Shown: piece by piece, positions 16,287-24,677 of the stretch
How positions within the stretch are numbered: the stretch's first letter is position 1
Layout of the letters: each line of letters begins with the position of its first letter
NCBI GenBank assembly: GCA_934702375.1
Contig: CAKUYE010000001.1
Location: 186,001 to 250,000, forward strand
Direction of reading: 5' to 3'
DNA length: 64,000 nt
From: an uncultured Bacillota bacterium
GTDB taxonomy: Bacteria > Bacillota > Dehalobacteriia > UBA7702
Position numbers and translations under genes: made by a program
The notes under the pieces: model-generated
What the model saw: only the letters and a program-made list of their open reading frames with translations
What the model was told of the DNA's origin: nothing
Databases searched by the model: none

Positions 16287-16868
16287 TCAATCCTCATAGC
16301 ATAATTTATTCTTTAGCATTGCTACCAACATTGAGAAAACCACAGTAAATTGTCCTAAAGAAAAAGCCATAACATCTATATTTTTCGGAATAATTGCAGT
16401 AAATATTAAAACAAAAAGAGTCTCTAAAAAACAAATCACTATACTTATCTTTCTAAAATAAATTTTTTCTTCTACTTTTACATTTCTATTCTTATGGATA
16501 ATCGGTGCAAAAATATAGACTACACAAAAAGATATTAACGATAACAACCTACTCCAAAATAAATACAAGGAAGGCTCGCTCCAATATAAAATTACTGTAA
16601 AAATTAAATATATGGTTAACGAAGTCAAAAAACATTTTTTTCTTGTTTCAGCATGATATCCACCAACATATAACCTCAAAGGAATAAACGCTATAAAAAA
16701 ACATATTGTCTCAAAGAGGTTGCGTATGAAAATGGAGATAATTAATATAACAAATAGCTGTATGACCGATGAACATAAAAGTGTTAATCCATACCGGCAT
16801 AATTCCACATCCTCTGCCCGAAGAATATTTTGCTCACATAACAACCTTACAACATGATCTGATATCAT
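16287..16868 (-). CDS. agrB: AgrB-type membrane peptidase for the autoinducer
   Basis: The protein has 193 residues with several hydrophobic helices. The AgrB catalytic pair is clear in GGYHAETRKKCFL (His and Cys nine residues apart, after the PLRLYVGG motif). AgrB is the integral-membrane cysteine endopeptidase that removes the AgrD C-terminal tail and forms the thiolactone. The ribosome site GGGGAGG precedes ATG 16868. It is immediately upstream of agrD and separated from agrC by a strong terminator, so agrB heads its own transcript. The gene is noticeably A+T-rich. Confidence 0.95.
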   Translation of the reverse strand: MISDHVVRLLCEQNILRAEDVELCRYGLTLLCSSVIQLFVILIISIFIRNLFETICFFIAFIPLRLYVGGYHAETRKKCFLTSLTIYLIFTVILYWSEPSLYLFWSRLLSLISFCVVYIFAPIIHKNRNVKVEEKIYFRKISIVICFLETLFVLIFTAIIPKNIDVMAFSLGQFTVVFSMLVAMLKNKLCYED

Positions 16869-16982
16869 TTTCGCAACCTCCCCTTCTATTGCTCCCAGTA
16901 TATCACGAAAAAACGATTTTCCTAAAAAGTTGTCGAAAACGGCACTCTAAATGACGCAATCCGCACAAAAGTAAAAAAAAGA

Positions 16983-16998
16983 GGGAGCAGCCGCTCCC
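16983..16998 (-). terminator. terminator between agrC and agrB
   Basis: GGGAGC (16983-16988), a 4-base loop and GCTCCC (16993-16998) are followed on the minus strand by a run of nine T. It ends the agrAC transcript and splits the locus into agrAC and agrBD units. Confidence 0.88.
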
Positions 16999-17006
16999 GA
17001 TTTTAT

Positions 17007-18308
17007 CTATTCCACGTTATGTTCCAAAAAAAGTACGAATTTCACAATAAAGCGATTTTTTTCATAAGTCAACTCCGGCTCTCCACCATATTTTGCCAAC
17101 GCCCCACGGATATTATCCAAGCCGAAGCCATGGTTGCTTTTATCGGCTTTTGAGGTTACAGGAAACACCGTTTCCTGAGGCAAAGCCGTATTTTCAATCT
17201 TACAGAAAAGCACATTTTTTTGAAAGAAGGCTGTTACAAGTATTTCCTTTTCTAGCTCAAATACTCGGTCGCAAGCTTCGATAGCGTTATCCAAAGCATT
17301 ACCAAAAATCACACAAAGATCCATGCTATCGATGGGCAATCGTTCCGGAATCTGCAAGGCCACCTGAAAGTGAATCTTCTTGCTTTCAGCCAAGGCTTTT
17401 TTCGCACTTAAAACGGCATCCAAAGCAGCATTTCCGGTTTCGATAAACCCTTTCCCCGCAGAAAATCGAGAAAAGAGTTCATCAATATAGGCTGCAGCAT
17501 TTTCACAATCATTGTTGTCAAGATAAGCCCGTAAACCAATTAAAAAATGAGAAAAATCGTGTTTGAAGCTTTTTAACTGTTTTTGAGCAATGAAGATCTC
17601 ATCAAAATGTTTCAATTGATCCTTTAAATGCTGCTCATATTGATATTGTGCTCGAATAACTTCTGCCTGTTCCGCCAAATGTTCATAGAGATACAAGGAA
17701 AAAAAAGTGCAAAACAAAAGTCCAAAAGAGCATATCACTGATAAATTATACAAATAGTTTTCCGTAATGACATAAGAAAATTTAAAAATCAAAAACACTG
17801 CAACGATAGAGGTACAAAACATCAACAAAAACAATAGCCAATAGGATACCGGAAGTACCACTTGCTTTCTTTTAAATCTTAACCGGATAAGCTCAACGAC
17901 GACCAAAGCCAGAGTTTTGGAGAGAATGATTCCCAGCAAACGATAAGAAGGTAATTCAACAATGTTTTCTGCGGAAACATGGAAAACCAAAACCATACCA
18001 TACAAAACCATAATTTCAACAGTTGCACTCAAGAGAAAAGACAAGACCGGAATAATAATCCGATTTTTGATCGTTCCTTCATATAAAAAAGATACAGCAA
18101 TAGAAGAACCTATTACACCAATGGCATTGAGGATTCCATAGTGGAAAATTGCATTACTGATATTGATCATTGCCGCCAACAAAAAAATACCTATGCCATA
18201 CCCCCAAACAGGAAGAGATTCACGTTTTTCGCAAAAGATACTGCAAAGTAAAAAGACCATGATCGATTCAATCAAACCGGTAAGAATATCTGCAACAGTA
18301 TAGATCAT
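17007..18308 (-). CDS. agrC: AgrC-type sensor histidine kinase
   Basis: The protein has 433 residues. About six transmembrane helices (1-205) form the peptide sensor. A coiled linker and an HPK10-type kinase core follow: the phospho-acceptor His is in SFKHDFSHFL, the N-box in FGNALDNAIEACD, and the G-box in NHGFGLDNI. The family detects the extracellular thiolactone and phosphorylates AgrA. Its ATG shares one base with the agrA stop (TAATG), so the pair is translationally coupled. The sensor half should determine specificity for the peptide at 16078. Confidence 0.93.
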   Translation of the reverse strand: MIYTVADILTGLIESIMVFLLCSIFCEKRESLPVWGYGIGIFLLAAMINISNAIFHYGILNAIGVIGSSIAVSFLYEGTIKNRIIIPVLSFLLSATVEIMVLYGMVLVFHVSAENIVELPSYRLLGIILSKTLALVVVELIRLRFKRKQVVLPVSYWLLFLLMFCTSIVAVFLIFKFSYVITENYLYNLSVICSFGLLFCTFFSLYLYEHLAEQAEVIRAQYQYEQHLKDQLKHFDEIFIAQKQLKSFKHDFSHFLIGLRAYLDNNDCENAAAYIDELFSRFSAGKGFIETGNAALDAVLSAKKALAESKKIHFQVALQIPERLPIDSMDLCVIFGNALDNAIEACDRVFELEKEILVTAFFQKNVLFCKIENTALPQETVFPVTSKADKSNHGFGLDNIRGALAKYGGEPELTYEKNRFIVKFVLFLEHNVE

Positions 18309-19030
18309 TATATATACAATGTCCTTTCTATATAGTCCGTATATTCGGAAAGCACTGTTTTTTTGTAGGTACGACCAATAGGAATCCGTTTATCACAATC
18401 ATACAACTCGATAAAGCTATTTCGAATAATCTTCACAAAATGAAAATTTACAATAAAAGAAGAGTGTACCCGAAAAAGCAGGGAATTATCTAATTTACTG
18501 TAGAGATTGGATAAAGAACAGCGAAGTTTATATACTTCTTCCAAGGTATGAATGTATACTAAATGATCAAAGCTTTCACAATAGATAATATCCTCACAAA
18601 GTAAACGGTACATTGCTTTGTTTTCCATAAAAGTCAGTACTTTTCGCTTTTTAGAAAACCTTTCCAAAATAGCAGTCCATACCTTAAGACACTCCTCTTC
18701 CTCAAGGGGCTTTACCAAAAAGCGAAAGGGAGAACACTGAAAACTTTCCCGCATATATTCCGTATAACTCGTAACAAAAACAATCACAACATGTTCATCG
18801 AGATCACGAATTATATTCGCCGTATCAATACCATTGAGTTGCGCCATCTCCATATCCAAGAAAATCACGTCGTATCGATCGCCACCGTTTTTATAAGCAA
18901 AAACTAAGGATTCTCCGCTATAAAAAACATCTACTTCTATTTTCCTATGCTCCAATCGATCCAAATATTTTTCCACAATCTCAATATACTCTGTATCATC
19001 ATCACAAATAGCAATGCGTATGATATCCAT
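18308..19030 (-). CDS. agrA: AgrA-type response regulator (receiver + LytTR)
   Basis: The protein has 240 residues. The receiver domain (about 1-120) has the acidic pocket IAICDDD, the phospho-acceptor Asp in VIFLDMEM, and the Lys in FLVKPL. The C-terminal half (about 135-235) is a LytTR DNA-binding domain, with YCESFDHLVYIHT and FRVHSSFIVNF typical. Phosphorylated AgrA proteins activate the agrBD promoter and target genes. ATG 19030 gives the canonical MDIIRIAICDDD start; an in-frame ATG at 19069 would add 13 residues. It is the first gene of agrAC, behind the promoter at 19254-19226. Confidence 0.93.
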   Translation of the reverse strand: MDIIRIAICDDDTEYIEIVEKYLDRLEHRKIEVDVFYSGESLVFAYKNGGDRYDVIFLDMEMAQLNGIDTANIIRDLDEHVVIVFVTSYTEYMRESFQCSPFRFLVKPLEEEECLKVWTAILERFSKKRKVLTFMENKAMYRLLCEDIIYCESFDHLVYIHTLEEVYKLRCSLSNLYSKLDNSLLFRVHSSFIVNFHFVKIIRNSFIELYDCDKRIPIGRTYKKTVLSEYTDYIERTLYI

Positions 19031-19301
19031 CGAAAGTACCGTACCTTTCCGTGATCCAATATCACACAAACATTACCGCACTTCGGACATGATGCGATTT
19101 TACCAAAATGTTTTTCCGCATTAGAGTGCTATTCCAAAAGTCTTTTTTTAAAATTCGCATGAAAGCTCCGATTTCATATGTGCGGCAATATCCACAGATA
19201 ATTTATCAATTTAACGATATTCGTTATTATATACTATTCGCCTGATATCATCAAGTTCTCATTTATAATAAACATTAAAAATAGAAGAACAGGAAAGCAA
19301 A
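19031..19301. promoter_or_regulatory. agrA promoter and leader region
   Basis: This stretch has no gene. On the minus strand TTGATG (19254-19249), 17 bases, TATAAT (19231-19226) forms a good sigma-A promoter about 190 bases before agrA. Just downstream of the -10 lies the palindrome TAACGA-TAT-TCGTTA (19212-19226), well placed to be an operator. The remaining leader has no feature I can name. Confidence 0.65.
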
Positions 19302-19335
19302 AAAACGAGATTCTCACTTCGGGGAACCTCGTTTT
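19302..19335 (-). terminator. terminator of ilvE-pocR operon
   Basis: A 12-bp stem (one G-T pair) joins 19302-19313 and 19324-19335. Five T follow on the minus strand. It lies about 58 bases after the AraC-type gene. Confidence 0.82.
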
Positions 19336-19393
19336 GAATATGTGGATATTTTAAGAGTCCTGCATCAACCGTTTGGCATTTAGCGCGCTCGGC

Positions 19394-20632
19394 TTAGCGC
19401 GCTCGCGATGCTTCGGCAGTGCGATACTTACCCGGACTTAAACCTACGATACTTCGAAACACCCTAGTAAAATAGCTTTGTTCTTCAAAGCCAACCATAC
19501 CGGGAATATCGGAAAGGGGCAAACGTGTATCTTTGAGAAGTTCTTTGCTCTTTTCAATGCGATACTGCGTTACGTACTTTGTGAAGGTGATATCCATTTC
19601 TTTCTTAAAAACCTTACTAAAATAAGGGGCGCTGAAATGGACGTGATCGGCAACGGCTTGAAGTGTGATTTTTTCGGAATAATGCTCCTGAATATAGCGA
19701 ATCGCGCTGTGGATCATATCTGCGCTTTTCACCTCAGCAACAATGGTTCCTGCCTCCAAAAGCTGAGGCAAACTGTGGTGAATCCACTGGATCAGCTCAG
19801 AGCTATCGCTCATTTTTTCCAACTCAGCCAAAGCATGAAGACAACGATGCACAAGGAAGCACTGACCGTTTTTTGTCAAAGAATGATCGTAGATCATCAA
19901 TACCATGCGACCAAGGGCCGCTTTGCCGGCATCCAGTTCATCCATACGACGAAGCTTCTCCGCAACGGCATTCACCTCAACGGATTTTTCTTCTTCATCC
20001 ATGGATTCATAACGAGAAGGAAGAGAAGCCCAGGATTCCTCGGAATCGGAATCTTCGCCACCAAAACGACGAAAGGCCTCAGTGAGATTATCGGGGAGCA
20101 ACGATGCATCACTGCCGTCGGAAAAAGACCCTGCAAGGGTGTGGAGAAGACTGCGCAAACAACTTTGCCGTTCTTCGGACACCACCGGTGATTCTCCGAG
20201 GGTACGCTCCAATTCCGGAAACCGATGCAAAAGCTCTGCATGCTCCGCGGTAAGATGCTTTAATCCGGCAAGATCTCCGCTATGATTCAAAAAGGAATGT
20301 CCGCCGATAAAGGCCGCCGCCAACTTGCCATTAACCACAATAGGAGAGGCCCAATGAGCCAACCCCATGGGACAGTAATAAACCGAAGGAGCGTTGGGAT
20401 CTAATGCGTTCAATGCTCCCTCATAATGAGTCGCAAGGCAGTATTTGCCGATATTTTTGTCCATACGATAGCAAAGGCGGCGATGAAACCGCCCTTCACA
20501 TGGATTATGAATGGTTTTTCCATCGCCGCTCAATACCAAACATTCAATGCCGGTAGCAATGGCATAATCCTTTGCTGCAGTACAGACCTTCTCCAGATTC
20601 AATTCTTGAAAATCGGTGGGTCGATGGGTCAT
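19394..20632 (-). CDS. PocR-domain AraC-family transcriptional regulator
   Basis: The protein has 412 residues. The N-terminal part (about 10-165) is a PocR sensory domain; its conserved cysteines are visible in NPCEGRFHRRLC, KYCLATH and YYCPMGL. The C-terminal 100 residues are a double helix-turn-helix of the AraC type (ADHVHFSAPYFSKVFKKE, then an FEEQSYFTRVFRSIVGLSP motif). PocR domains bind small diols or other metabolites, and in Salmonella PocR controls propanediol and cobalamin genes. The ligand here is unknown. The ATG lies 4 bases after the ilvE stop, so it is cotranscribed with ilvE. The last codons show an 11-base tandem duplication (GCGCGCTAAGC-type). Confidence 0.87.
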   Translation of the reverse strand: MTHRPTDFQELNLEKVCTAAKDYAIATGIECLVLSGDGKTIHNPCEGRFHRRLCYRMDKNIGKYCLATHYEGALNALDPNAPSVYYCPMGLAHWASPIVVNGKLAAAFIGGHSFLNHSGDLAGLKHLTAEHAELLHRFPELERTLGESPVVSEERQSCLRSLLHTLAGSFSDGSDASLLPDNLTEAFRRFGGEDSDSEESWASLPSRYESMDEEEKSVEVNAVAEKLRRMDELDAGKAALGRMVLMIYDHSLTKNGQCFLVHRCLHALAELEKMSDSSELIQWIHHSLPQLLEAGTIVAEVKSADMIHSAIRYIQEHYSEKITLQAVADHVHFSAPYFSKVFKKEMDITFTKYVTQYRIEKSKELLKDTRLPLSDIPGMVGFEEQSYFTRVFRSIVGLSPGKYRTAEASRAR

Positions 20633-20636
20633 GCGC

Positions 20637-21698
20637 TTATTTTACTTCCATAGTCCAACCAAAGGGATCTTCCAAACGGCCCCACTGAATACCGGTAAGA
20701 GTATCGTAAAGCTTGGAAGTCAGGGGACCCATTTCGCCGTGGTTGATATGGATCGTCTTGTCTTTCATGCAGAGATCCGATACGGGGCTGACAACGGCAG
20801 CGGTACCGGAACCGAAAACTTCTTCCAATTCGCCTTTTTCATTCCGTTCAAAGACTTCTTCAATGGGCAGGAGACGTTCGGTAACAGGTACACCCATATG
20901 ACGGGCCAGTTCGATGATGGATTTTCTGGTGATACCGCTAAGGATAGAGCCATCCAACATCGGTGTAACAAGCTCATCATTAAACTTAAAGAAAATGTTC
21001 ATGGCGCCGACTTCTTCAACATACTTATGTTCTACGCCATCAAGCCACAGAACCTGAGAGAACCCCTTCTGATGAGCAATTTCACCGGCAAGAAGGCTGG
21101 CGGCGTAGTTCCCGGCGGTTTTGGCAAAGCCCATACCGCCCTTGACGGCACGAACATATTCATCTTCCACATAAATTTTTACCGGTTTCAGGCCTTCGGC
21201 ATAGTAAGGACCAACCGGCGAAAGGATAACACAGTAAATATATTTGGTAGAAGCCTTTACGCCGATATAGGGATCATCGGCAAAAATGAAAGGACGAATA
21301 TACAGAGAAGTATCCGGAGCCGTGGGAATCCAATCCTGTTCCAAACGGATCAGTTCCAACAAGGTTTCCAGGCAATATTCTTCATCAATCCGGGGAATGC
21401 AGAGACGATCACAGGAAACGTTGAGACGTTTGAAGTTTTCGTCGGGGCGGAACAGGTTCACTTTTCCGGCAGGTGTACGGTAAGCTTTCATCCCTTCAAA
21501 AATCGTCTGGCCGTAATGGATCACCATAGAGGAAGGTTCCATCGCAAAGGGTCCGTAGGGAACGATCTTTGCGTCATGCCAACCGTCTTCGTCATGTTCC
21601 ATGACGAGCATATGGTCAGTGAAAACTTTACCAAAGGTCAAATTCGCCGCATCGGGTTTTTCTTTTAAATGAGTACTCTTTTGGATTTCGATGGTCAT
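20637..21698 (-). CDS. ilvE: branched-chain amino acid aminotransferase
   Basis: The protein has 353 residues, the length of the group-II (BCAT) branch of class IV PLP aminotransferases. The PLP lysine lies in GVEHKYVEEVGAMN, and the PLP-phosphate cup motif is in GILSGITRKSIIEL. The enzyme interconverts Leu, Ile and Val with their 2-oxo acids using glutamate/2-oxoglutarate. It begins the two-gene unit with the PocR/AraC regulator, and GGGAGA precedes ATG 21698. No other branched-chain biosynthesis genes are adjacent, so either a catabolic or a biosynthetic direction is possible. Confidence 0.93.
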   Translation of the reverse strand: MTIEIQKSTHLKEKPDAANLTFGKVFTDHMLVMEHDEDGWHDAKIVPYGPFAMEPSSMVIHYGQTIFEGMKAYRTPAGKVNLFRPDENFKRLNVSCDRLCIPRIDEEYCLETLLELIRLEQDWIPTAPDTSLYIRPFIFADDPYIGVKASTKYIYCVILSPVGPYYAEGLKPVKIYVEDEYVRAVKGGMGFAKTAGNYAASLLAGEIAHQKGFSQVLWLDGVEHKYVEEVGAMNIFFKFNDELVTPMLDGSILSGITRKSIIELARHMGVPVTERLLPIEEVFERNEKGELEEVFGSGTAAVVSPVSDLCMKDKTIHINHGEMGPLTSKLYDTLTGIQWGRLEDPFGWTMEVK

Positions 21699-21798
21699 GA
21701 TGCATCTCTCCCTTTTTATTCTATCATTATTATCTTATTTTACTCCTAAATGGAAAGAAATACAAGGTCTTTTTCTGTTGGCGTTTTTTCCCTGTTTT

Positions 21799-21823
21799 GT
21801 GCAAAATATTTCGGTGCAAAATA
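21799..21823 (+). repeat. direct repeat upstream of spoIVB
   Basis: GTGCAAAATA occurs at 21799-21808 and again at 21814-21823, one and a half helical turns apart, about 40 bases before the spoIVB start. It may be a regulator site or part of a sporulation promoter; this is inference. Confidence 0.4.
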
Positions 21824-21860
21824 AAGTCATCATCTTATGAATTTCCGGAGTGACATTATC

Positions 21861-23087
21861 TTGAGCCAAAGAAAAAAAGGCCTTTCTATTTTAGCCGTCC
21901 TTATCTTATTTACCCTGCTGATAGCTGTTTTCCCCATAAACAGCCGCCATTATTACGTTGCCGCCGGCGATTCCGTTGAACTGCCAAAGCTTCTGTCTAA
22001 GGTCATCGACTATAAGATCACCGACGATAAAAACGGTCTCACCTCAGAAAATGCGGCAAATTTCACCTTTTCCGATGCCGGTGAGTATGCCCTGCATTCC
22101 CGACTTTTCGGGATCGTGCCGTTACAATCCGCAGCCGTTTCCGTTTACAGTGAAAAGGAAGTCGTTCCCGGCGGTCAATCCGTGGGGCTGATTATGGAGA
22201 CCCGGGGCGTCATTGTTGTGGGCTACTCCGCAGTGACCGATGCCAAAGGAAAAACTCTGTACCCGGCAAAAGAAGGCGGCATTGCTCTGGGAGACTGTAT
22301 TTTAAAAATCGAAGGCAATGCAGTAAACAGCGACGATGATGTCATTGCCCTCATTGATCACTGCGGCAGCGACGGCGAAGTGACCATGGAAATCTCTCGC
22401 AGCGGCGAAAACCAAATCAAAACGGTTCATTCCTATTATTGCGAAGAAACAGGCCGTTACCGTATCGGCCTTTATGTGCGGGATAACACCGGCGGTGTAG
22501 GCACCATGACCTATTACGACCCTGCAACGGGACGTTACGGTGCTCTGGGCCACACGGTACAGGAAGCAAAGGAAAAAGAAAACGGCATATCCGGCCGATT
22601 GCTTCCGGCAGCCATCAGCGGTATCAATCCTGCCGGAGAGGGCCGCACCGGCGAAAAGATCGGCTATTTTCACCCCGGCGCCTTTGAAGGCAGCATCGAT
22701 CATATCGGAACCTACGGTGTGTTCGGAACACTGAAAGAACCATTGGAAAATCCCCTACTCCCTCTTGTACAAACGGCATCCCCCGACGAAGTGGAAAAAG
22801 GAAAAGCCCAAATCATCACTGTTATTGACGGTGAAACCCCGGAATGGTTTGATATCGAGATCACCGAAATCAAACCGGAAGAGGACAGCGGCAAAGGTCT
22901 TGCCATTACCGTGACCGATGAAAATCTGCTAAAGCGCACCGGCGGCATCATTCAGGGAATGAGCGGAAGTCCGATCCTTCAAAATGGAAAGCTGGTTGGA
23001 GCAGTGACCTACGTAATGGTAAACGAACCGAAAAAAGGCTACGGATGTTTGATCCATTACATGATGAAAGAAGGAAATATTGAGTAA
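21861..23087 (+). CDS. spoIVB: stage IV sporulation protein B (SpoIVB serine peptidase)
   Basis: The protein has 408 residues. A membrane anchor (about 8-28) is followed by a PDZ domain (about 115-195) and an S55 peptidase domain. The catalytic Ser lies in IIQGMSGSPILQNG (about residue 368), and the His is in YGALGHTV. SpoIVB is secreted from the forespore and cleaves SpoIVFA, releasing SpoIVFB to process pro-sigma-K. TTG 21861 is preferred because GGAG (21847-21850) is correctly spaced; the in-frame ATG 21837 has no ribosome site. It lies directly upstream of spo0A, the order seen in many Clostridia and Bacilli. Confidence 0.94.
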   Translation: MSQRKKGLSILAVLILFTLLIAVFPINSRHYYVAAGDSVELPKLLSKVIDYKITDDKNGLTSENAANFTFSDAGEYALHSRLFGIVPLQSAAVSVYSEKEVVPGGQSVGLIMETRGVIVVGYSAVTDAKGKTLYPAKEGGIALGDCILKIEGNAVNSDDDVIALIDHCGSDGEVTMEISRSGENQIKTVHSYYCEETGRYRIGLYVRDNTGGVGTMTYYDPATGRYGALGHTVQEAKEKENGISGRLLPAAISGINPAGEGRTGEKIGYFHPGAFEGSIDHIGTYGVFGTLKEPLENPLLPLVQTASPDEVEKGKAQIITVIDGETPEWFDIEITEIKPEEDSGKGLAITVTDENLLKRTGGIIQGMSGSPILQNGKLVGAVTYVMVNEPKKGYGCLIHYMMKEGNIE

Positions 23088-23328
23088 AGGCAATAAAAAG
23101 CATCCTTCCGTCGCTGCAAACAAATTCATCCTTGATCCAACATTACACTTTGCGCAAAGCAACAGAATCTCGGAATAACTGAGAAAAAGCAAACTCCCTC
23201 ACAAAGAAATGAGCGGAAAAATGCTTCCAAATTAAAGTAATTACAGTAAAAACACATAAAAAAAGCAGAAAAGCCTTCGATTTAACACAGTCTTAACATA
23301 AGATTAAACGATTTCACAAAAAACCGGA
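23088..23328. other. intergenic region before spo0A, no gene seen
   Basis: About 240 bases without a credible reading frame. No strong intrinsic terminator follows spoIVB. Only a small inverted repeat TCTTA-ACA-TAAGA (23291-23303) stands out, shortly upstream of the spo0A sigma-H promoter. Confidence 0.5.
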
Positions 23329-23353
23329 AGGATTTTCCATGATTTTATAGAAT
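23327..23353 (+). promoter_or_regulatory. sigma-H promoter of spo0A
   Basis: GAAGGATTT (23327-23335), 11 bases, ATAGAAT (23347-23353) matches the sigma-H consensus RnAGGAwWW-N11/12-RnnGAAT at every defined position. It lies about 45 bases before the start codon. Bacillus spo0A also has a sigma-H promoter. Confidence 0.85.
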
Positions 23354-23398
23354 TATTGCATGAAAGAAATATTATTATGAAATCATGGGAGAAATAAC

Positions 23399-24160
23399 AT
23401 GACAGAAAAAATTAAAATCATTATTGCAGACGACAACAAAAATTTTAGCGAAAATCTAAAACAATTTTTGGAGTCAAACGAAGACATGGCCGTCGTTAGC
23501 ATGACAAACAACGGTATCGATGTCTTGAAGATGGTAGAAGAGCATGAGCCCGATATTCTCATCCTCGATCTGATTTTACCCCGCCTGGATGGCCTTGGCG
23601 TACTACATCGCCTAAACAGCACAGAAAATAAGCCGAAGGTCATCATTTCTACTGCAATGGGTCAGGAAAACATGACCCAGGAAGCCGTTCGACTGGGCAT
23701 AGACTACTTTTTATTAAAGCCCTACGATCTGCAAAGTCTGTCGTTGCGTATTCATCAGCTGACAGGCAACACCGTAATCCCCACTGCTCCCAGAATTCCG
23801 GCAGTGACCAGCTATGAAGTGGAAGTCACCGGGATTCTACACCAAATGGGCGTACCGGCACATATCAAAGGATACCAATATCTCCGGGACGCTATTGTTT
23901 TCGTAATCGAAGACATGAATCTACTAGGTGCCGTAACCAAAGAACTCTACCCCATGATCGCCGATAAATACAACACCACCGCCAGCCGTGTGGAAAGAGC
24001 GATCCGCCATGGCATTGAACTGGCCTGGGACAGAGGTAATATCGACCTGATGAATAAATACTTTGGCTATACCATTGATGTAGAACGCGGCAAACCCACC
24101 AATTCCGAATTTATTGCCATGATTGCGGACAGGCTGAAAATGGCCAACCGCTTGGCTTAA
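23399..24160 (+). CDS. spo0A: sporulation master regulator Spo0A
   Basis: The protein has 253 residues. The receiver domain (about 1-120) has IIADDNKN, the phospho-acceptor Asp in [13 protein letters not shown], and KPYD. The C-terminal Spo0A_C domain (about 145-253) includes [12 protein letters not shown] and the recognition helix [18 protein letters not shown], nearly identical to other Spo0A proteins. It is the DNA-binding switch for entry into sporulation. GGGAGAAATAAC precedes ATG 23399. It is monocistronic, driven by sigma-H and ended by the terminator at 24187. Confidence 0.97.
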   Translation: MTEKIKIIIADDNKNFSENLKQFLESNEDMAVVSMTNNGIDVLKMVEEHEPDILILDLILPRLDGLGVLHRLNSTENKPKVIISTAMGQENMTQEAVRLGIDYFLLKPYDLQSLSLRIHQLTGNTVIPTAPRIPAVTSYEVEVTGILHQMGVPAHIKGYQYLRDAIVFVIEDMNLLGAVTKELYPMIADKYNTTASRVERAIRHGIELAWDRGNIDLMNKYFGYTIDVERGKPTNSEFIAMIADRLKMANRLA

Positions 24161-24186
24161 AAAAAACAAAGTAGAAATCACATAAA

Positions 24187-24220
24187 AGGGCAACTGTTAC
24201 GGGACAGTTGCCCTCTTTTT
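24187..24220 (+). terminator. spo0A terminator
   Basis: AGGGCAACTGT (24187-24197) pairs perfectly with 24204-24214, followed by CTTTTTT. Confidence 0.92.
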
Positions 24221-24279
24221 TACAAACATCTGAAAATGTCATTTTGATGTCAAAATAGTTTAAGTTTTGCCTTTTCCAC

Positions 24280-24307
24280 TTGACAATTTCAAGTAAAGTG
24301 ATAGAAT
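24280..24307 (+). promoter_or_regulatory. sigma-A promoter of the riboswitch transcript
   Basis: TTGACA (24280-24285), 16 bases, TAGAAT (24302-24307). A 16-bp near-palindrome ATTTTGA-TG-TCAAAAT (24241-24256) lies 24 bases upstream and may bind a regulator. Confidence 0.75.
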
Positions 24308-24328
24308 ATAGAAATAAAAATAATATAG

Positions 24329-24575
24329 CATTCGATGTTATGGAATCGGGGTGAAATTCCCCGGCAGAATAGCGGATGCCGTAATGGTGAGTGAAGCTTC
24401 CGTATGCCATTGCAACCTCTGCGAAAACGCTGCATGGACCCCGGTGAAAACCGGCCTTCCGAGGTTGTGAGAAGGTGGAACCTTTGCGATGACCCTAAGT
24501 CGGAATACTTGCATCGAGAGGAGTACTTTGGTTTTGTAAAATACCGCACAGGACTTTTCCTATGCGGTATTTTTT
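24329..24575 (+). ncRNA. cobalamin riboswitch with terminator
   Basis: The core elements are in the expected order: GGAATCGGGGTGAAATTCC (24342-24360) matches the conserved G(G)GAA..GGTG.AA.TCC segment. It is followed by the GCCGTAATGG region, GAGAAGGTGG, GCGATGACCC, and the B12-box-like AAGTCGGAATACTTGCATCG (24497-24516). An intrinsic terminator follows (24539-24548 with 24563-24572, then T5). Cobalamin riboswitches bind adenosyl- or other cobalamins and normally switch off downstream genes when B12 is plentiful. The target is the SLH/DUF4430 gene 100 bases on. The cobalamin form bound is not deducible by eye. Confidence 0.9.
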
Positions 24576-24677
24576 ATTTGCCGATGTCGGCACAAAAAAG
24601 TTAAAAACGCCGTAAAAAACAAAGAAGGAGGCAAAATTTATCACGGCGTAAAAATCACACAACAGAAAGGACGTAAA

